From Membranipora membranacea (lineage: Eukaryota; Bryozoa; Gymnolaemata; Cheilostomatida; Membraniporidae), in NCBI GenBank assembly GCA_914767715.1, contig OU612072.1:15066001-15130000 (forward strand): a DNA stretch of 64,000 nt, given 5' to 3'. The position numbers and the translations under genes are program-made. Below are positions 11,231 through 22,793 of the stretch, in pieces. The notes under the pieces were generated by a model. It was not told the DNA's origin. It worked only from the letters and a program-made list of their open reading frames with translations, and ran no database searches. Position 1 is the stretch's first letter; every line of letters begins with the position of its first letter.

Positions 11231-11886
11231 ACAATCCCTGACTACACTTTAATCTAGCAGTGGACTGAGAATAACTATGAGCGCAGACTCTAGAACGTAT
11301 TACGCTAACTCAGGAAGCTATGATCCATGCTGTCTTCATTACTTCAATATTAACAACGGAAAATGCACTGATCCGGGAACTATCGAAGGAATCAACTATC
11401 TGAACAAGAGGACAAATCTGCATAGACCTAATTTGAGTTAGATCATTGGCCGACATTAATAAGAATGTTAAACTAGGACTATGAACAAAATTTTATCTTT
11501 ACTGAGATCTTGGCACTTTGAACTTAATTTAATAACGAATAAAACTGAATTTGTTTACGGATATAGCATGTTTCAGAAAACCTCAATAAATACATAAATG
11601 TAATCAACCTATTCATAAGCTAGGTAGATTAGGAATTATTTTCTCATGCTCAAAGAGGGGACAACCCTAGTAATACTTTCCATCATTTCACATTCAAGAA
11701 ACTATTGTGATTATTTTAGTTGAGGGTGTGTGCGAAGGAATACCTGCAGGAACGGTGAACTTGAATCTGGCATCTGGAAAATGCAAAGGATACAGCCGAA
11801 CTAGAGAATGTTACTGGGGATGGAACAGCTATGTACATCTTATAATATCTGAAACTTATGTCCAGCGTGAAATTATTCAGTTTTAG
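11231..11886 (+). pseudogene. CTHRC1-like C-terminal domain, broken copy
   Basis: Two exon equivalents, 11231-11436 and 11720-11886, match the intact copies at 22794 and 45524. Exon A has lost five bases relative to them (206 against 211), which puts a TAG in the original frame. Its donor has changed from GTAAGT to GTTAGA. Exon B is intact to its TAG and keeps CEGIPAG and GWNS, with one Gly-to-Arg change next to a cysteine. The two breaks make normal expression unlikely. An acceptor (TTACAG) still precedes exon A. Confidence 0.75.
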
Positions 11887-13009
11887 TGCGACATTTCCAG
11901 TTTATTTCAGCCTTTCTGTGCCTAAAATCAGAACAAATCATCTCTTTTAAAGCTTGTCCTGTTATAGACAGACAATCTGCCTTTTGAATCTCTACCAGTT
12001 GCAGCTTGTAGTCTAAAATCTGGGTAAAGATGTTTAATGATCAAACCAGTAGCCATTTTATTAGCGTACCATCCACATATAGTTAAATAATGTTAAATTA
12101 TCAAGAGGGCTGCTTGTTTTCTTATTACCTATTATTATTATTATAATAATTTTTGGTTTTATAGTTATTTGCGACTCTTTGTATTCCCAAAACGATGCGA
12201 TTAAAAGACTAACAAAATCCTAGTTTGCTTTGATGTCTCACACATCTACCTGTTCAGTCATTGTACCACCCCTCAAAGTATGAATGCATGTTCTGGACTT
12301 TTCTTTTTTCTTAATCGTTACCAAAAAAATATATAATTGAGGAATGATGATGATGCCTATAAAAAAAATATAAAAAAGCAATATAAATAGATTTATTACA
12401 TAATGGCACTGTGGGATGGTCAAAGCAGTGGAGCCTTAAAGCAGGGAATGTTAAAGAAGCGTGTAAACTTCAATTGCTTGACTCCTCTTTACAAGAAAAA
12501 TTATGAAATATTCAAGATGTACACATGGTCGTGTATATATACAAGTAATATATCATTAAATATATGTGGTATCCTAAAGCTAAAAATATAAACAAAATTA
12601 TCACAGTGCAGTGAAATAGTGAAAATGCAGTACGTTTATAGATATATATCTCTTTTATAAATTTATGATCATAGCTATTACCATTATCAATATATCAATA
12701 TCATTTATAAGGATGAGAAGGCACTATAGTCCCTACCCATGGGCTGTATGGGATATCATATTTAAGAACCAGAATTTGATATAATTGTGGATCGGTTGAG
12801 TATATAATAAATAATAATGACTGAAGACCAACAGGACTTCTTGTCTGTAACTATAAAAGATCAAAGCATGAATTTAATAAATAGTTATTTTAGAATTTTA
12901 CTTTATGTTAGCAACGGTGGTGGGGGGGGGGTTGATTATGAGGTTGATTAAAATCAGATGTCACATCACACGCCACATCCTGGAGCATGGGTGAGGTGTT
13001 GTGTCCTTT

Positions 13010-13201
13010 TTAAACGCTGAAGTTGCTGTACTCTACATGATATGGATCATATTCAGTCTGAATAGGTAGTGAGTCACTATAGAATTCCGTGTTGTTTGGA
13101 TCGTAGCTGACTTGTGCAGATATGAAGGTGATACCAAAGTTACGGAGTAGATATGCTTTGTATCCATCGCACTCTGCTACTGCCATATTACTACAAGATA
13201 C
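13010..13201 (-). other. Terminal coding exon, family m, copy 1
   Basis: On the minus strand the acceptor TGCAG at 13202-13206 precedes an exon reading MAVAE.DGYKAYLLRNFG and ending YHVEYSNFSV with a TAA at 13010-13012. It has a Tyr-to-Cys change at the residue before DGYKAY. The exon is read in phase 0 from the acceptor; upstream coding exons are not identified. I recognise no domain. Repeated acidic-Tyr-Asp-Pro motifs (SYDPNN, EYDPYH) are the only obvious pattern. Confidence 0.6.
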
Positions 13202-13319
13202 CTGCATGAGGGAAAATATTGATAGTAGTTCACATTGCATATGAGTATCAATCCAGACACTGGTCAAACGTGTCAACTAAATAATATCCATCTAATCATA
13301 TAATTTACCTATTACCTAC

Positions 13320-13860
13320 CTAAAACCTACAAAGACAAAGACACCTGCATTTCTCAGTCTTCGGTCAGAGACAAAAACTTGCGATTTTTTGTTAACCCCA
13401 TGGGAAAACCATTGAGGAATGATTTCATGGTTAAAAGGATATATCAGATATACCATAAAAAAGAATCCGCTACCATTGATATTGACCAAAACAGTGGCAA
13501 ATAAATACCAATCAGGCTATGAAATTCTGTAGTGTTTTAGATTAGATGGTAATCAGTATCAGCATTGCTTGTTGGTACTTGAAAATGATATCAGGGCATA
13601 GTCAATAAAATCAGTGTAATGATATAATGTAAAATGTGTTAGCAAACTTGACTTAGGTGAGGTACACAAGGCCACCCTGAGTAATGAGTTTGTACAATCA
13701 ATTCTCAGGCTAGACTGGGAATTCCTGTGAGTAAGCGCAGCTTTAATAACACATACGTATTTTGCATGTGGAATAGGTGTGACAAAGAAGGATATACTCG
13801 TCCTATAATGTGTGACTGAATCTGAGGAACTCCTCAGACTTTTGCAGAGATAGATAGAGG
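13320..13860. repeat. Shared block following family m exons
   Basis: This block also follows the m exons at 25.3, 38.6, 53.6 and 59.6 kb. It includes a GGGAATTCC site at 13717-13725 just after a TGAGTAA half-match. A minus-strand frame with a hydrophobic stretch (IGFFFIVYLIY type) exists in most copies but has no ATG or splice context in common, so I do not call it a gene. Confidence 0.55.
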
Positions 13861-13889
13861 ATATGTTATATTAATGATTGATGAGTACC

Positions 13890-14530
13890 TTATTAAAAAC
13901 AGCAAGATTGAACAAGTAGATCAGTTCACCTACCATAGTCATCAAGAAACTGGACTTCACAGCTAATACTGTCAAAACCACCAAGGCTCGACAAAGACTC
14001 TATATCATATCGAAACTCTATCATCTAGGAGTTAACGAGAAACTGATTAACACCTGCTATAAGTCTTTTATCGAATCCGTCCTAACCTACCATCTTGTGG
14101 TATTATACCAACACATTTCAGCTGATTCAAAGAAAAAGGTTAGGTCTGTCATAAAATCTGCCGATCATTTCTCAGGTGACCTAAGCTCTACGCCCCTCGA
14201 AGAACTTTACATTAGTAAACTCAAGACTAAAAGTCTTCGAATGGTTGCCACCTTCAGCAAGCCTGTACTGATACTTGACCAACTTCCATCAGGTCGTTAC
14301 ATCGCCATAAGACACAGAGTTCAAATCCGTGCCAAATGTTCAGGGCAGAAAGTGTCAGACTTTTGAATAGTATACTCTTTACTAGATAACTAAATAGATT
14401 GTGTGTCTTTTATTATATTCATTTATTATTTTTGGTGCAATATTTTATAAGTTTTTACCCAGAGCACATTACACAAACATTTTATTTCTCAGTGAATGAG
14501 ATGAATACAATGACATACATACATACACAT
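13890..14530 (+). mobile_element. 5'-truncated LINE fragment
   Basis: The sequence matches the last 160 residues of the LINE ORF at 8014-10710 in order (YHLG, CYKSFIES, SADSKK, KSLRMVAT, PSGRY.AIR), on the opposite strand and at moderate identity. It therefore comes from a different subfamily. The frame is broken before 14097 and then open to 14366. The fragment ends in a short ACATACATACAT run near 14515. It interrupts the block shared with 39.8 and 54.3 kb. Confidence 0.8.
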
Positions 14531-14842
14531 CAATATCATTGATAGTGATAAGAAGGCACTATAGTCCCTACCCGTGGGCTGTTAGGGATATCATATTAAA
14601 GAACCAGTATTTGATATAATTGTGGATAGGTTGAGTATATATATTAATAATGACTGAAGACCAACAGGACTTCTTGTCTGTAACTATAAAAGATCAAAGC
14701 ATGAATTCAATAAATAGTCATTTTAGCATATTACTTTATGATAGCAACGGTGGTGGGGGAGGGATTGATTATGACGTTGATTAAAATCAGATGTCACATC
14801 ACATGCCACATCCCGGAGCATGGGTGAGTTGTTGTGTCCTTT

Positions 14843-15034
14843 TCAAACGCTGAAGTTGCTGTACTCTTCATGGTATGGATCATATTCAGTCTGAATAGGT
14901 AGTGAGTCACTAAAGAATTCCGTGTTGTTTGGATCGTAGCTGGCTTGTGCAGATACGAAGGTGATACCAAAGTTACGGAGTAGATATGCTTTGTATCCAT
15001 CGTACTCTGCTACTGCCATCTTAGAACAAGATAC
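14843..15034 (-). other. Terminal coding exon, family m, copy 2
   Basis: The acceptor is TTGTAG instead of TGCAG. The exon is open and ends in TGA (14843-14845) in place of TAA, and reads YHEEYSNFSV at the end. A Glu replaces Val and an Ala replaces Val in the SAQ.SYDP segment. The copy sits about 1.6 kb from copy 1, separated by the LINE fragment, which suggests a local duplication. Confidence 0.6.
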
Positions 15035-15039
15035 CTACA

Positions 15040-15950
15040 AGAGGGAAAATATTAATGTGTGTATATTGCATATAATTGCAGGAATATCAATTCAGGGGCG
15101 TAACAAACATGCCATACATGTAATGTAATATCCACCTTTTACTCTCCTCTCACTTACCTTTCACTTATAAAGATTGAATCCATTTGAAAAACATTTAAAT
15201 TAGTGTCAGAAAAAGTTAAATCAGATATACACATGAAGTTATATTAATCAGGGGACAAGTGAATGTCCTATATGCTTTCTATATCCCTATATAATGTGAA
15301 ATACAATTTTGTAACATTGACTAAAGCCATCGATCACAGTTTTATCTTCTCTATACAAGTCGATTTTAATATCACACTATTTTTCCCCATAATCATAGCG
15401 ACATTTTTTAGAATCAATGTGCACACATGAGTGCATTGTGTACAGTTTTGGAATTCTCAAATATTTCCTTACCTTTCCTAATTATAGAATTCACCTGGTT
15501 TGATGAACTGGAGTACAATATCCTTTATCCCTTTTTACTAGTATTCAGATGTCTTGGTTCAGGCAGCAAAGCGATATGATCTAGAGATAAGAAGATAAGA
15601 TATTACTCCTTGCTTTGCCATGGAAGGGTAAGTTTTTCCTTTCTGATTTACTGCTTGTGACAGGAAACACAATGACACCATTAAATGGAAAAACATTTTT
15701 TTATTGGCACAGATTTCACTGAGCCAATCAGGAAGGAGTAGCTTCTGTCGCTGTGTGCTTTTTAAAATTTAGTGATTTTTACATGGTGTTAGAAAAAGTC
15801 TTTGTTGCCAAAATTCACGATGATGATACTGGGAATTCCTACTGTAAGTCTAACTTTACTGGTGTTAATTTACTTAATTAGCAGTATAAATATAATATCA
15901 TGTATGGTTAGGATGATGAGCCTAATGAAAGCACGAAAATAAAGTATTAA
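15040..15950. repeat. Duplicated block, paralogous to 47870-48960
   Basis: It aligns with 47870-48930 and, from 15410, with 26570-27280. It contains a GGGAATTCCT site at 15831-15840. No coding frame is supported. Confidence 0.7.
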
Positions 15951-17070
15951 TTATGATTAAAACAAGGGTATATCTAGGGTAGAACAACGTGCTGAATCCA
16001 AAACTGAGAGTGTACCCGGTTGTAGCAATCATGTCAGCGGAAGCGCGGCAGCATACCTGCAATTTTCTTCACAATCGGTTTAGGTAAGTGAAATGTTAAG
16101 TGAAATATGGTCAGCAGGAAACACGACTATAAATGTATGATTTTAACAAGATATTATATCACATCATTTTAAAAGGTGGTCAGCGACAGCACAACATCTC
16201 AACGAGAACAAGACAAAAAGCAGCCTAGACATAAAACTGCTCAAAATATGATAGCATGAGACAAATTTGATGTAGGAAAAAAGTGAGTACCCAGTTGAAG
16301 AGGTCAGCCGCAGCACTACTACATATCCCAAATATTCACACTATCCATATGTGATTAGTGGGAAGTCAAGAGTTTGATGCAGTTGGCACAAGTCAAGACT
16401 ATAGTACTGGGTTGTACATTGTATTTGTTTTATCATTGCATGAGATGGTTGATGAGAGACAGCGCTACCGCATATCCCCATATCATGTCATTAGCATGTT
16501 AGGAAAGTATGCGAAGCTGGTATATCTAAGTTTTTCAGAATCTGACAGTTTTGTTTCTTTCTAAAAAGTGAGACACTCATTGAACTCTTTGCTGATGTGT
16601 TACGCAAAACATATCTAGCCAAAAAATGACATAAGAGGCAATTGAAACGTCAAAAATGTTGTTTGTAATTGCCCCAAGACAGTGGTCTTAAGACCATACA
16701 GTATCATACTAGCATTAAGTATCCTGCCATCAAGTATTTATAATCTTTGATACTAGTCCTATAAAATGTTTGACATAATTAAATTGAAATTTTTCCATTT
16801 GTGCTGGTCTGATACGAGCAGCCTTCTCTCCAAGTTTACTTGATGAATTAATTGCAATGTCAACAAAATCCCACAATGCATTTTCAACCTGGAATTCCCT
16901 GACGATTAGATTACTTAGATTACACAGAATAGGAGTTATTTCCCCACACATATAATGCCAAAACAAAACACCTTTTAATTTCTAAATATGACCACTACAA
17001 TTTTACAGAACATACACCAATGAAGTATAAAACATGATCAGTATCCTGCCATCAAATATTGTCCGTGCCA
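15950..17070. other. Single-copy intergenic stretch
   Basis: No gene is supported. A fragment at 16864-16900 resembles one end of the foldback element at 28809-28911 (CCCACAATGCATTTT, then TGGAATTCCC). Open frames at 16358-16564 and 16730-16966 have no splice context or relatives. Confidence 0.45.
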
Positions 17071-17239
17071 TAACAACTTATGCTATAGCTGCGTCTGGCC
17101 TACTTAATAATAAACCTAGACAGGACACTGTATGGAGCATTAGCATTGAGGCAGTGAGGCTCCTATTAAGGTGACCGACGTCACTGGAGGGTGTAGAAAC
17201 AGTGATTTTTACTCATAGCTATCATTGATTTACATGTCC

Positions 17240-17960
17240 CAGCTGTGGTTAAATGTTGATAACTCAATTGGCTTCAATTGGAATTTAAGTTAGAAAAATT
17301 TCAATCGATTCAGCAGCTTCTGCCGATCCTTTTGATAGTCTATTAAGCTTCGTAGCTTACATAATATCGATAAAGCAAGCTATTGAAAACAGTGCATAGA
17401 CATAAAGCTATAATTTTTTTTGCAGTTTCAGTCCTGCATAAATGCTTATATCTCAAACATTTTTGATGGAATTTTGCATATTGAGTTTGAAAATCGCAAT
17501 AGACTCAGCAGCTTCTGGTGATCATTCTAATAGTCTGTTTAGCTTTGTAGCGCAAATATTATCAAAAAAGCGAGCTATTAAAAACGGTGCATAGAATCAG
17601 AGCTATAACTTTTTTTGCAGTTTCAACCCTGATTTGAAGTTTATTGCCTAATCAATTTTAATGGGATTTCAAGTTTGAAAATTGCGATAGACTCAGCAGC
17701 TTATGGGGCTCAATTTGAAGGTCTGTTCAGCGTTGTAGCTCAAATATTATCAAAAAACCAAGCTATTGAAAACGGTGCTTGTTTAAAGTTTATTTCCTTA
17801 TCAATATCGATGGGATTTTGAGTTTAAGAATTGCAATAGATTCAGTAGCTTGTGGAGATCATTTTGATGGTCTGTTCTGCCTGGTAGCTCAAGTATAACC
17901 AGGGAGTTCAGGACTTTCTTTCTAGGAATAACTGAAGAAGCAAGCAATTGAATTTACTTG
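17240..17960. repeat. Tandem array of about four units of 170-230 bases
   Basis: Each unit contains a CAGCAGCTT box, a TAGCTCAAATATTATCAA-like box, an AAGCAAGCTATTGAAAAC-like box and a TTTTTTTGCAGTTTC-like box. The units are diverged. The array lies inside a block (17070-18280) present in inverted orientation at 49920-50930. Confidence 0.75.
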
Positions 17961-18359
17961 GTGAATACACAATTACAAAAGAAATAACTAATTTCATCTT
18001 TGCTTTTTTTGAATGCTTTTTTGCTCATTTTGAGCCAGGCTTACGCAATAAGAAATGTCATGACCTTAGACAAAATATCCACCAACGTTATTGAGATGTG
18101 ACCACCAGAGACAGTTGGAAGTAAACAAGTCAAGGTCGGACCTCACAAAGCTTCAATTAAAATTGAAGTTCATAGTAGACGATATTCTGTGTAGCTAATA
18201 TAATGGTCACTTTGGTGGGTCAAAAGTAAAGGGAGACCTCCTGCCCGGCAGCATTCTCCTCGTGCTTACCTTATATTAGCAGCATAGCATAGAATAGCAT
18301 AGTGGTTAAGATCATGGACTGTAGTGCAATAGGTCTCACGCAGTATTTTGACCATCACT

Positions 18360-18465
18360 CTAGTAGTTGAGACCCGTAAGGATGTAGACCTCTGACCCGA
18401 CTTGACCCTAACATGACCCGCCCACAGAAACCCGTAACCCGACCCGTTGACTCGACCCTGAATAC
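18360..18465. repeat. GACCCG-rich low-complexity tract
   Basis: Irregular repeats of ACCCG, GACCCG and GACCCTAA dominate this tract, which is richer in G and C than its surroundings. A short AGCATAGAATAGCAT microsatellite precedes it at 18285-18303. Confidence 0.6.
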
Positions 18466-18720
18466 AACACTAGGTATTCTGTACATTTGAATAGTAGTGG
18501 TAGAAGTGTTAAGGGTAGACAGCTCTATTTGTTTCAATATTTCTGGGCTAATGATTGTAACTTATCAGGTCTGTTCTCGCTCTGGATTCGCCTAAGGAGT
18601 CAATGTTTTATACCATCTCGTGCGCGAAGGTCTTTTACTTAAACTCACATAATTTCATTGATGGGTATATAGTAAACAATGGCTCACAGCACAAGCTAAT
18701 TACGTCATGTCGTGCTATTT
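18465..18720 (+). repeat. Fragment of the THAP gene 3' flank
   Basis: From about 18470 the sequence matches the last codons and 3' flank of the THAP gene (55385-55720) and of its dead copy (61790-62110). The THAP coding part is missing here. The flank leads directly into the exon-like block at 18715, as in the other two units. Confidence 0.6.
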
Positions 18721-18918
18721 AAGTGGGACAGTATTGAATGCTATTGGCCTGTCTAGGTAGTATAATAAGTCTATGGTCACACCCAACAGCCATTCAACCA
18801 ACCAGAGGTTTCCCAGTCTGATGTCTCCATAATCACAGGCATCAGTCTTCTCCAATAATGCATGCAGCCTCCCCTTTGGGTAAACATATGTTTGACATGA
18901 GAAGCTTAAAAAAATCAA
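18715..18918 (-). other. Conserved open exon-like segment, family p, copy 1
   Basis: A minus-strand frame of about 65 codons (core CQTYVYPKG, DACDYGD, LWLVEWLLG) is open to a TAG at 18715. It follows a poly-T tract ending TTTTAAG, a possible acceptor. The same frame is open at 42060-42200, 56027-56270 and 62110-62310. If the leftward first exon (donor 19153) is joined to this acceptor, the frame stays open across the junction, but no ATG is visible. It could be coding or untranslated. No family is recognised. Confidence 0.35.
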
Positions 18919-19152
18919 CTGCCTTTCACAGATTGGTAGGCAAGATACCAGAAGCTGCCAGGGCTATATGAAACTTCAAGACTTCACGGGGCACTGACAG
19001 CCAAATGAGTATTCAGATAGATAGTAGATAGTTTTTCAAGCGACTAGACTAGTAGCCTTTGTGGTTTATATGAATGAGGGACCCCGCTGTGGGTGAGGGA
19101 TTCACGTGCAAACAGTAACTTTGCATCGAACTTGAGTAAATTGTTGTCTTAC

Positions 19153-19260
19153 CTTCTCTGATGTTTGGGATGGCTGAGATTATATGAGCTGCTATCCTGT
19201 ATACCAAACTGTCATATAGATACTAATCACAACACGAAGTATAATGATAAGTTCAGATTT
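19153..19260 (-). other. Leftward first exon with donor site (copy 2)
   Basis: The exon ends GAGAAG before the donor GTAAGA at 19152-19147. Upstream on the same strand lie a 14-base minisatellite and the AP-1/kappaB pair at 19479-19496. The ATG in the exon meets an in-frame TAG after seven codons, so the exon is probably untranslated. Confidence 0.45.
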
Positions 19261-19286
19261 GGTCAAGCTTAGCTTTGGTCTTGTGC

Positions 19287-19343
19287 TTTTGCCTATTGCC
19301 TTTTGCCTATTGCCTTTTGCCTATTGCCTTTTGCCTATTGCCT
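19287..19343. repeat. Minisatellite, 14-base unit x4
   Basis: Four exact units of TTTTGCCTATTGCC. The paralogous position at 42534-42576 has three units and that at 62653-62665 one, so the array length varies between duplicates. Confidence 0.9.
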
Positions 19344-19478
19344 ATATGTGAAAAAGTAAGGATATGAGGGTATGAGTGCGTATGAGTATGGGTATGTATG
19401 AGTCACTCCTTGCTTGTATTGTATTGATAATATATAGATAAATATATGGATAAATGCAAGCCACGGCAGTGCCTGGGC

Positions 19479-21549
19479 TGACTCACAGGAATTCCCGGGA
19501 GATCATCAGCACAAACACCTGGGCGAATAAAAATATTGACCTAACTAACCAGGCGATTTTGTCAAAGAGAGCAGACACATCTTGAGCTTCCTCTTGACTG
19601 CGCTGGCGTCTACCTCGCCAATTTTAAAAGCAGCATCAAGGATATTTTTCACAGAATCCTCCCATTGTCCATTACTCATGTCACAGCCTGACAAATTATT
19701 GAATATTGAACTTCATTATTTCTTTGATTATTTTTCTTTGTGTCGTTAACTCCTTGTGGAAAATATTCTTCGGAATGATTTCGTCAGTCCTTAAAATATG
19801 TTACTACAGTAATACTGTCACTTCTATACATTCCTGATGGATAGTAAGGCGAGTATGGTTGGTCAAAGTGAAGCACTTGATTGTTTAGTAAAAGTAATGA
19901 TGCTATCACTAATTTTCCACAGTCCAGGTTTTTTGTTGATAACTCGATTAATTTTGATCGGGTTTTCATTTTGAAAATTGTCTTATTATAATTTTTTTAT
20001 TATTTCTATTATCTTTTATTCAATTTGACTTAATGTTTCACTGCCCTAGTGTAAATTAATGTCAAGCTGTTCACGACAACCTGATCAATAATTATTGGCC
20101 CCTGAAAGGGGCACTGAGTAGCAAATAACATGTATATTGTCAATCATTATTTCTCCTAGAGCATCAATGTCTATTTTTATGAACTAGAGTAAGGGCAGGT
20201 TTTGTCCGGTTGTTGTGACTCATGGCAAAAAGGGTTCAATCTTGTGTGTAGAATTCTATGATCATATCGTTTCTGAATACCTGAAAAATTTTGCGACCTT
20301 AATGAGTCACAATGGAAAGAGGTATTCCCGATGACTACATCATAAGGCTTCCACAGGTTGTCTCCCTTTAAAATAGGAATGGATATATCGACCATTACTT
20401 ATTGAAACTGGTCAGTTGCCGTGTCAGATAGACGGTGCGACAAATTTCAGACATTCCCAAATTTAACCTCACCCTAAAAGATTGAGTTTGGCAGTTTCTA
20501 TCATAAAATATTTATTTAAAACGAAATTTGTAGCTGGGACTGCAGTAAGTTCGTTGCTCCTCTTCATGTGTCAGGTAGTTCTGCAGTTATTGCTTTTGTA
20601 GAACTGATATGTAGCACCTCCAACCACTAGAAAGCAATTATACTTATGTTGCGGTTAGTTAATCCACCATTCAGGTTCCTTTTACGTAGTCAGGGGCAAG
20701 GGATTACTCTCCAATTCATTTCACATAATCAACCTGGTTTTATCTGAATCTGTAGCAAGGAAGAAAATACACTATGTTCCTTTATCCATGAAGCAGTTGT
20801 TAGCTTTTTAAGTTCTTCATGCAAAATCCTGACTCATTTTTGTCTCCCAGCACTTTTATAGTGGCTATTCAAGGCAAGACACATCATGTGTACATCTTTT
20901 ATTCACACTGTTACTATGGTTCGGTTCGTTTTGATAATAAAATTTCCATGAGAAAATGTATGTCTACGTCATAGAAAATCGTAAGTGATCGAATAAGGTA
21001 AAGTAAAATTGGCATTTTCCCACGCTCAGTTAGCGCTCTCACCCTTGAAATTTAAATAGTATCCGAGTTCTGCCGCTTAAATGTATTTCCAATCCCGTGG
21101 TCTCATCTTTGGCAAGGTCATTTGATTCATATGTCACTATATCAACAGTTAGCAGAAAGTGAATCGGGAGAGGGATGTTACCGACGGCTGATTCTTCATA
21201 GCAGGCACCTCCTAATCTTTCGCCTTAGGCCTGGTTTGCTACTATTGGAAATGGCTATAGGTCTTGTCTCATTCAATAGTTTAAAAGAATAGGAGGGGTG
21301 GACATCAGTAGGTCTATTTGAAGAGTTTAGACAGTTAATAGACGGTTTTGAAAAAAATCTAAGATGTTGTGGAAGACCGTTGAAAACAATCGTAATAATT
21401 GTTGAGAAGCGCATAATAAGGGGGAGGAGAAGGCAATTAAATTCTATTAATTTACTGAGTTCATTTATATTGTATGTCATTGTTGTTGGCAGTATTCTGC
21501 AACATAAAAAACACTACTGATTCTGAGTCATAATGGAGAGTGGAATTCC
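19479..21549. promoter_or_regulatory. Divergent promoter 2: three AP-1/kappaB-like pairs
   Basis: TGACTCA at 19479-19485 with GGAATTCCC at 19488-19496 lies about 330 bases upstream of the leftward donor. TGAGTCA at 20303-20309 with GGTATTCCC at 20321-20329 lies in the middle. TGAGTCA at 21524-21530 with GGAATTCC at 21542-21549 lies about 370 bases before the rightward donor at 21911. The three pairs sit in unrelated flanking sequence. Confidence 0.5.
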
Positions 21550-21837
21550 AAATAACTACATCGTAAGTCTTGCATAAATGAGTTGTCTCCCTTTCATATT
21601 TGAATAGGAATATTTACCAATGATATTTAAATTCAGTTGTTCAGTTTCTGAGTCAGATCAAGAAGTGTTATCAGTGATGGGCAAAAGATCTTTCATAAGA
21701 TCAACCTTGACCTCGAAATATTGAATCCGACTGCTTTTATATAGAGTATTTGTAAAAAATCCAAACATGAGGCGAGCCTGAGGTTTACTTGTTGGTCAGT
21801 TTATATGTTTCTCCGTAAAAATTGCCTTTGTAGAAAG

Positions 21838-22650
21838 TTAGAAAGGATTCGAAGTCTCAGCCAGAGAAAAAAATTATTTCTTTTAAAATTATTCAAATTG
21901 AGTCTCTGCAGGTAATCAGTGACGTAGCACGATCTGTGAATGTCGTTGTGATGAACCGAGGAGTTAGAGATATAGAGTCTCTAACTCCTTGGTTAAACCA
22001 CATTCTAATTTGACACTATTAACATGTGTATCTCTGATTGTTATTGTAGATTTAGTGTGAGTTCCTAACATCTTCCCACCACTAATTAATAAAATAGACA
22101 CCCGGTTGTCACACCTGATGGTATTCTTGCTATGTGAATTAATTCACTCTCTACTAATCAGAGATATACATGCAAAAGTATATTACATGATCAGTGTGGG
22201 GTAGCATGTCTGACTAATTTAATCTTATAGATCAGACAGACTAAGCAGACAAAATATTTTAGAAAGGATTCGAAGTCTCAGCCAGAGAAAAAAATTATTT
22301 CTTTTAAAATTATTCGAATTGAGTCTCTGCAGGTAACCTGTGACATAGCACGATCTGTGAATGTCGTTTTGATGAACCGAGGAGTTAAAGATATAGAGTC
22401 TCTAACTCCTTGGTTAAAACACATTCTAATTTGAGACTATTAACATGTGTATCTCTGATTGTTATTGTCGATTTAGTGTGAGTTCCTAACATCTTCCCGC
22501 CACTAATTAATAAAATTGACACCCGGTTGTCACACCTGATGGTATTCTTGCTATGTGAATTAATTCACTCTCTACTTATCAGAGATAAACATGCAAAAGT
22601 ATATTACACGATCAGTGTGGGGTAGCATGTCTGACTAATTTAATCTTATA
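21838..22650 (+). repeat. Tandem duplication containing two rightward first exons
   Basis: A unit of about 420 bases is present twice (21838-22250 and 22260-22670). Each copy has the exon end GAGTCTCTGCAG with a donor (GTAATC at 21912, GTAACC at 22333), a hairpin, and a stretch ending at TAGATCAGACAGACTAAGC. This gives the intact CTHRC-like gene two alternative first exons. The duplication is not present at 45 kb. Confidence 0.75.
21957..21997. other. Hairpin in first intron (copy a)
   Basis: AACCGAGGAGTTAGAGA pairs with TCTCTAACTCCTTGGTT across a 7-base loop, with one G-U pair. Copies lie at 22378-22418 and 45118-45158. Confidence 0.7.
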
Positions 22651-22793
22651 GATCAGACAGACTAAGCGGACAAAATATTCTCTAGTAGTGTTGTCAAATT
22701 AAAACATAACAAAACATAAAACTGTATATATACTTTTTTTCAAATCGAGTTTAACCTCACTTAAATTCCGATGTTTTAATTCATATCTCACAG

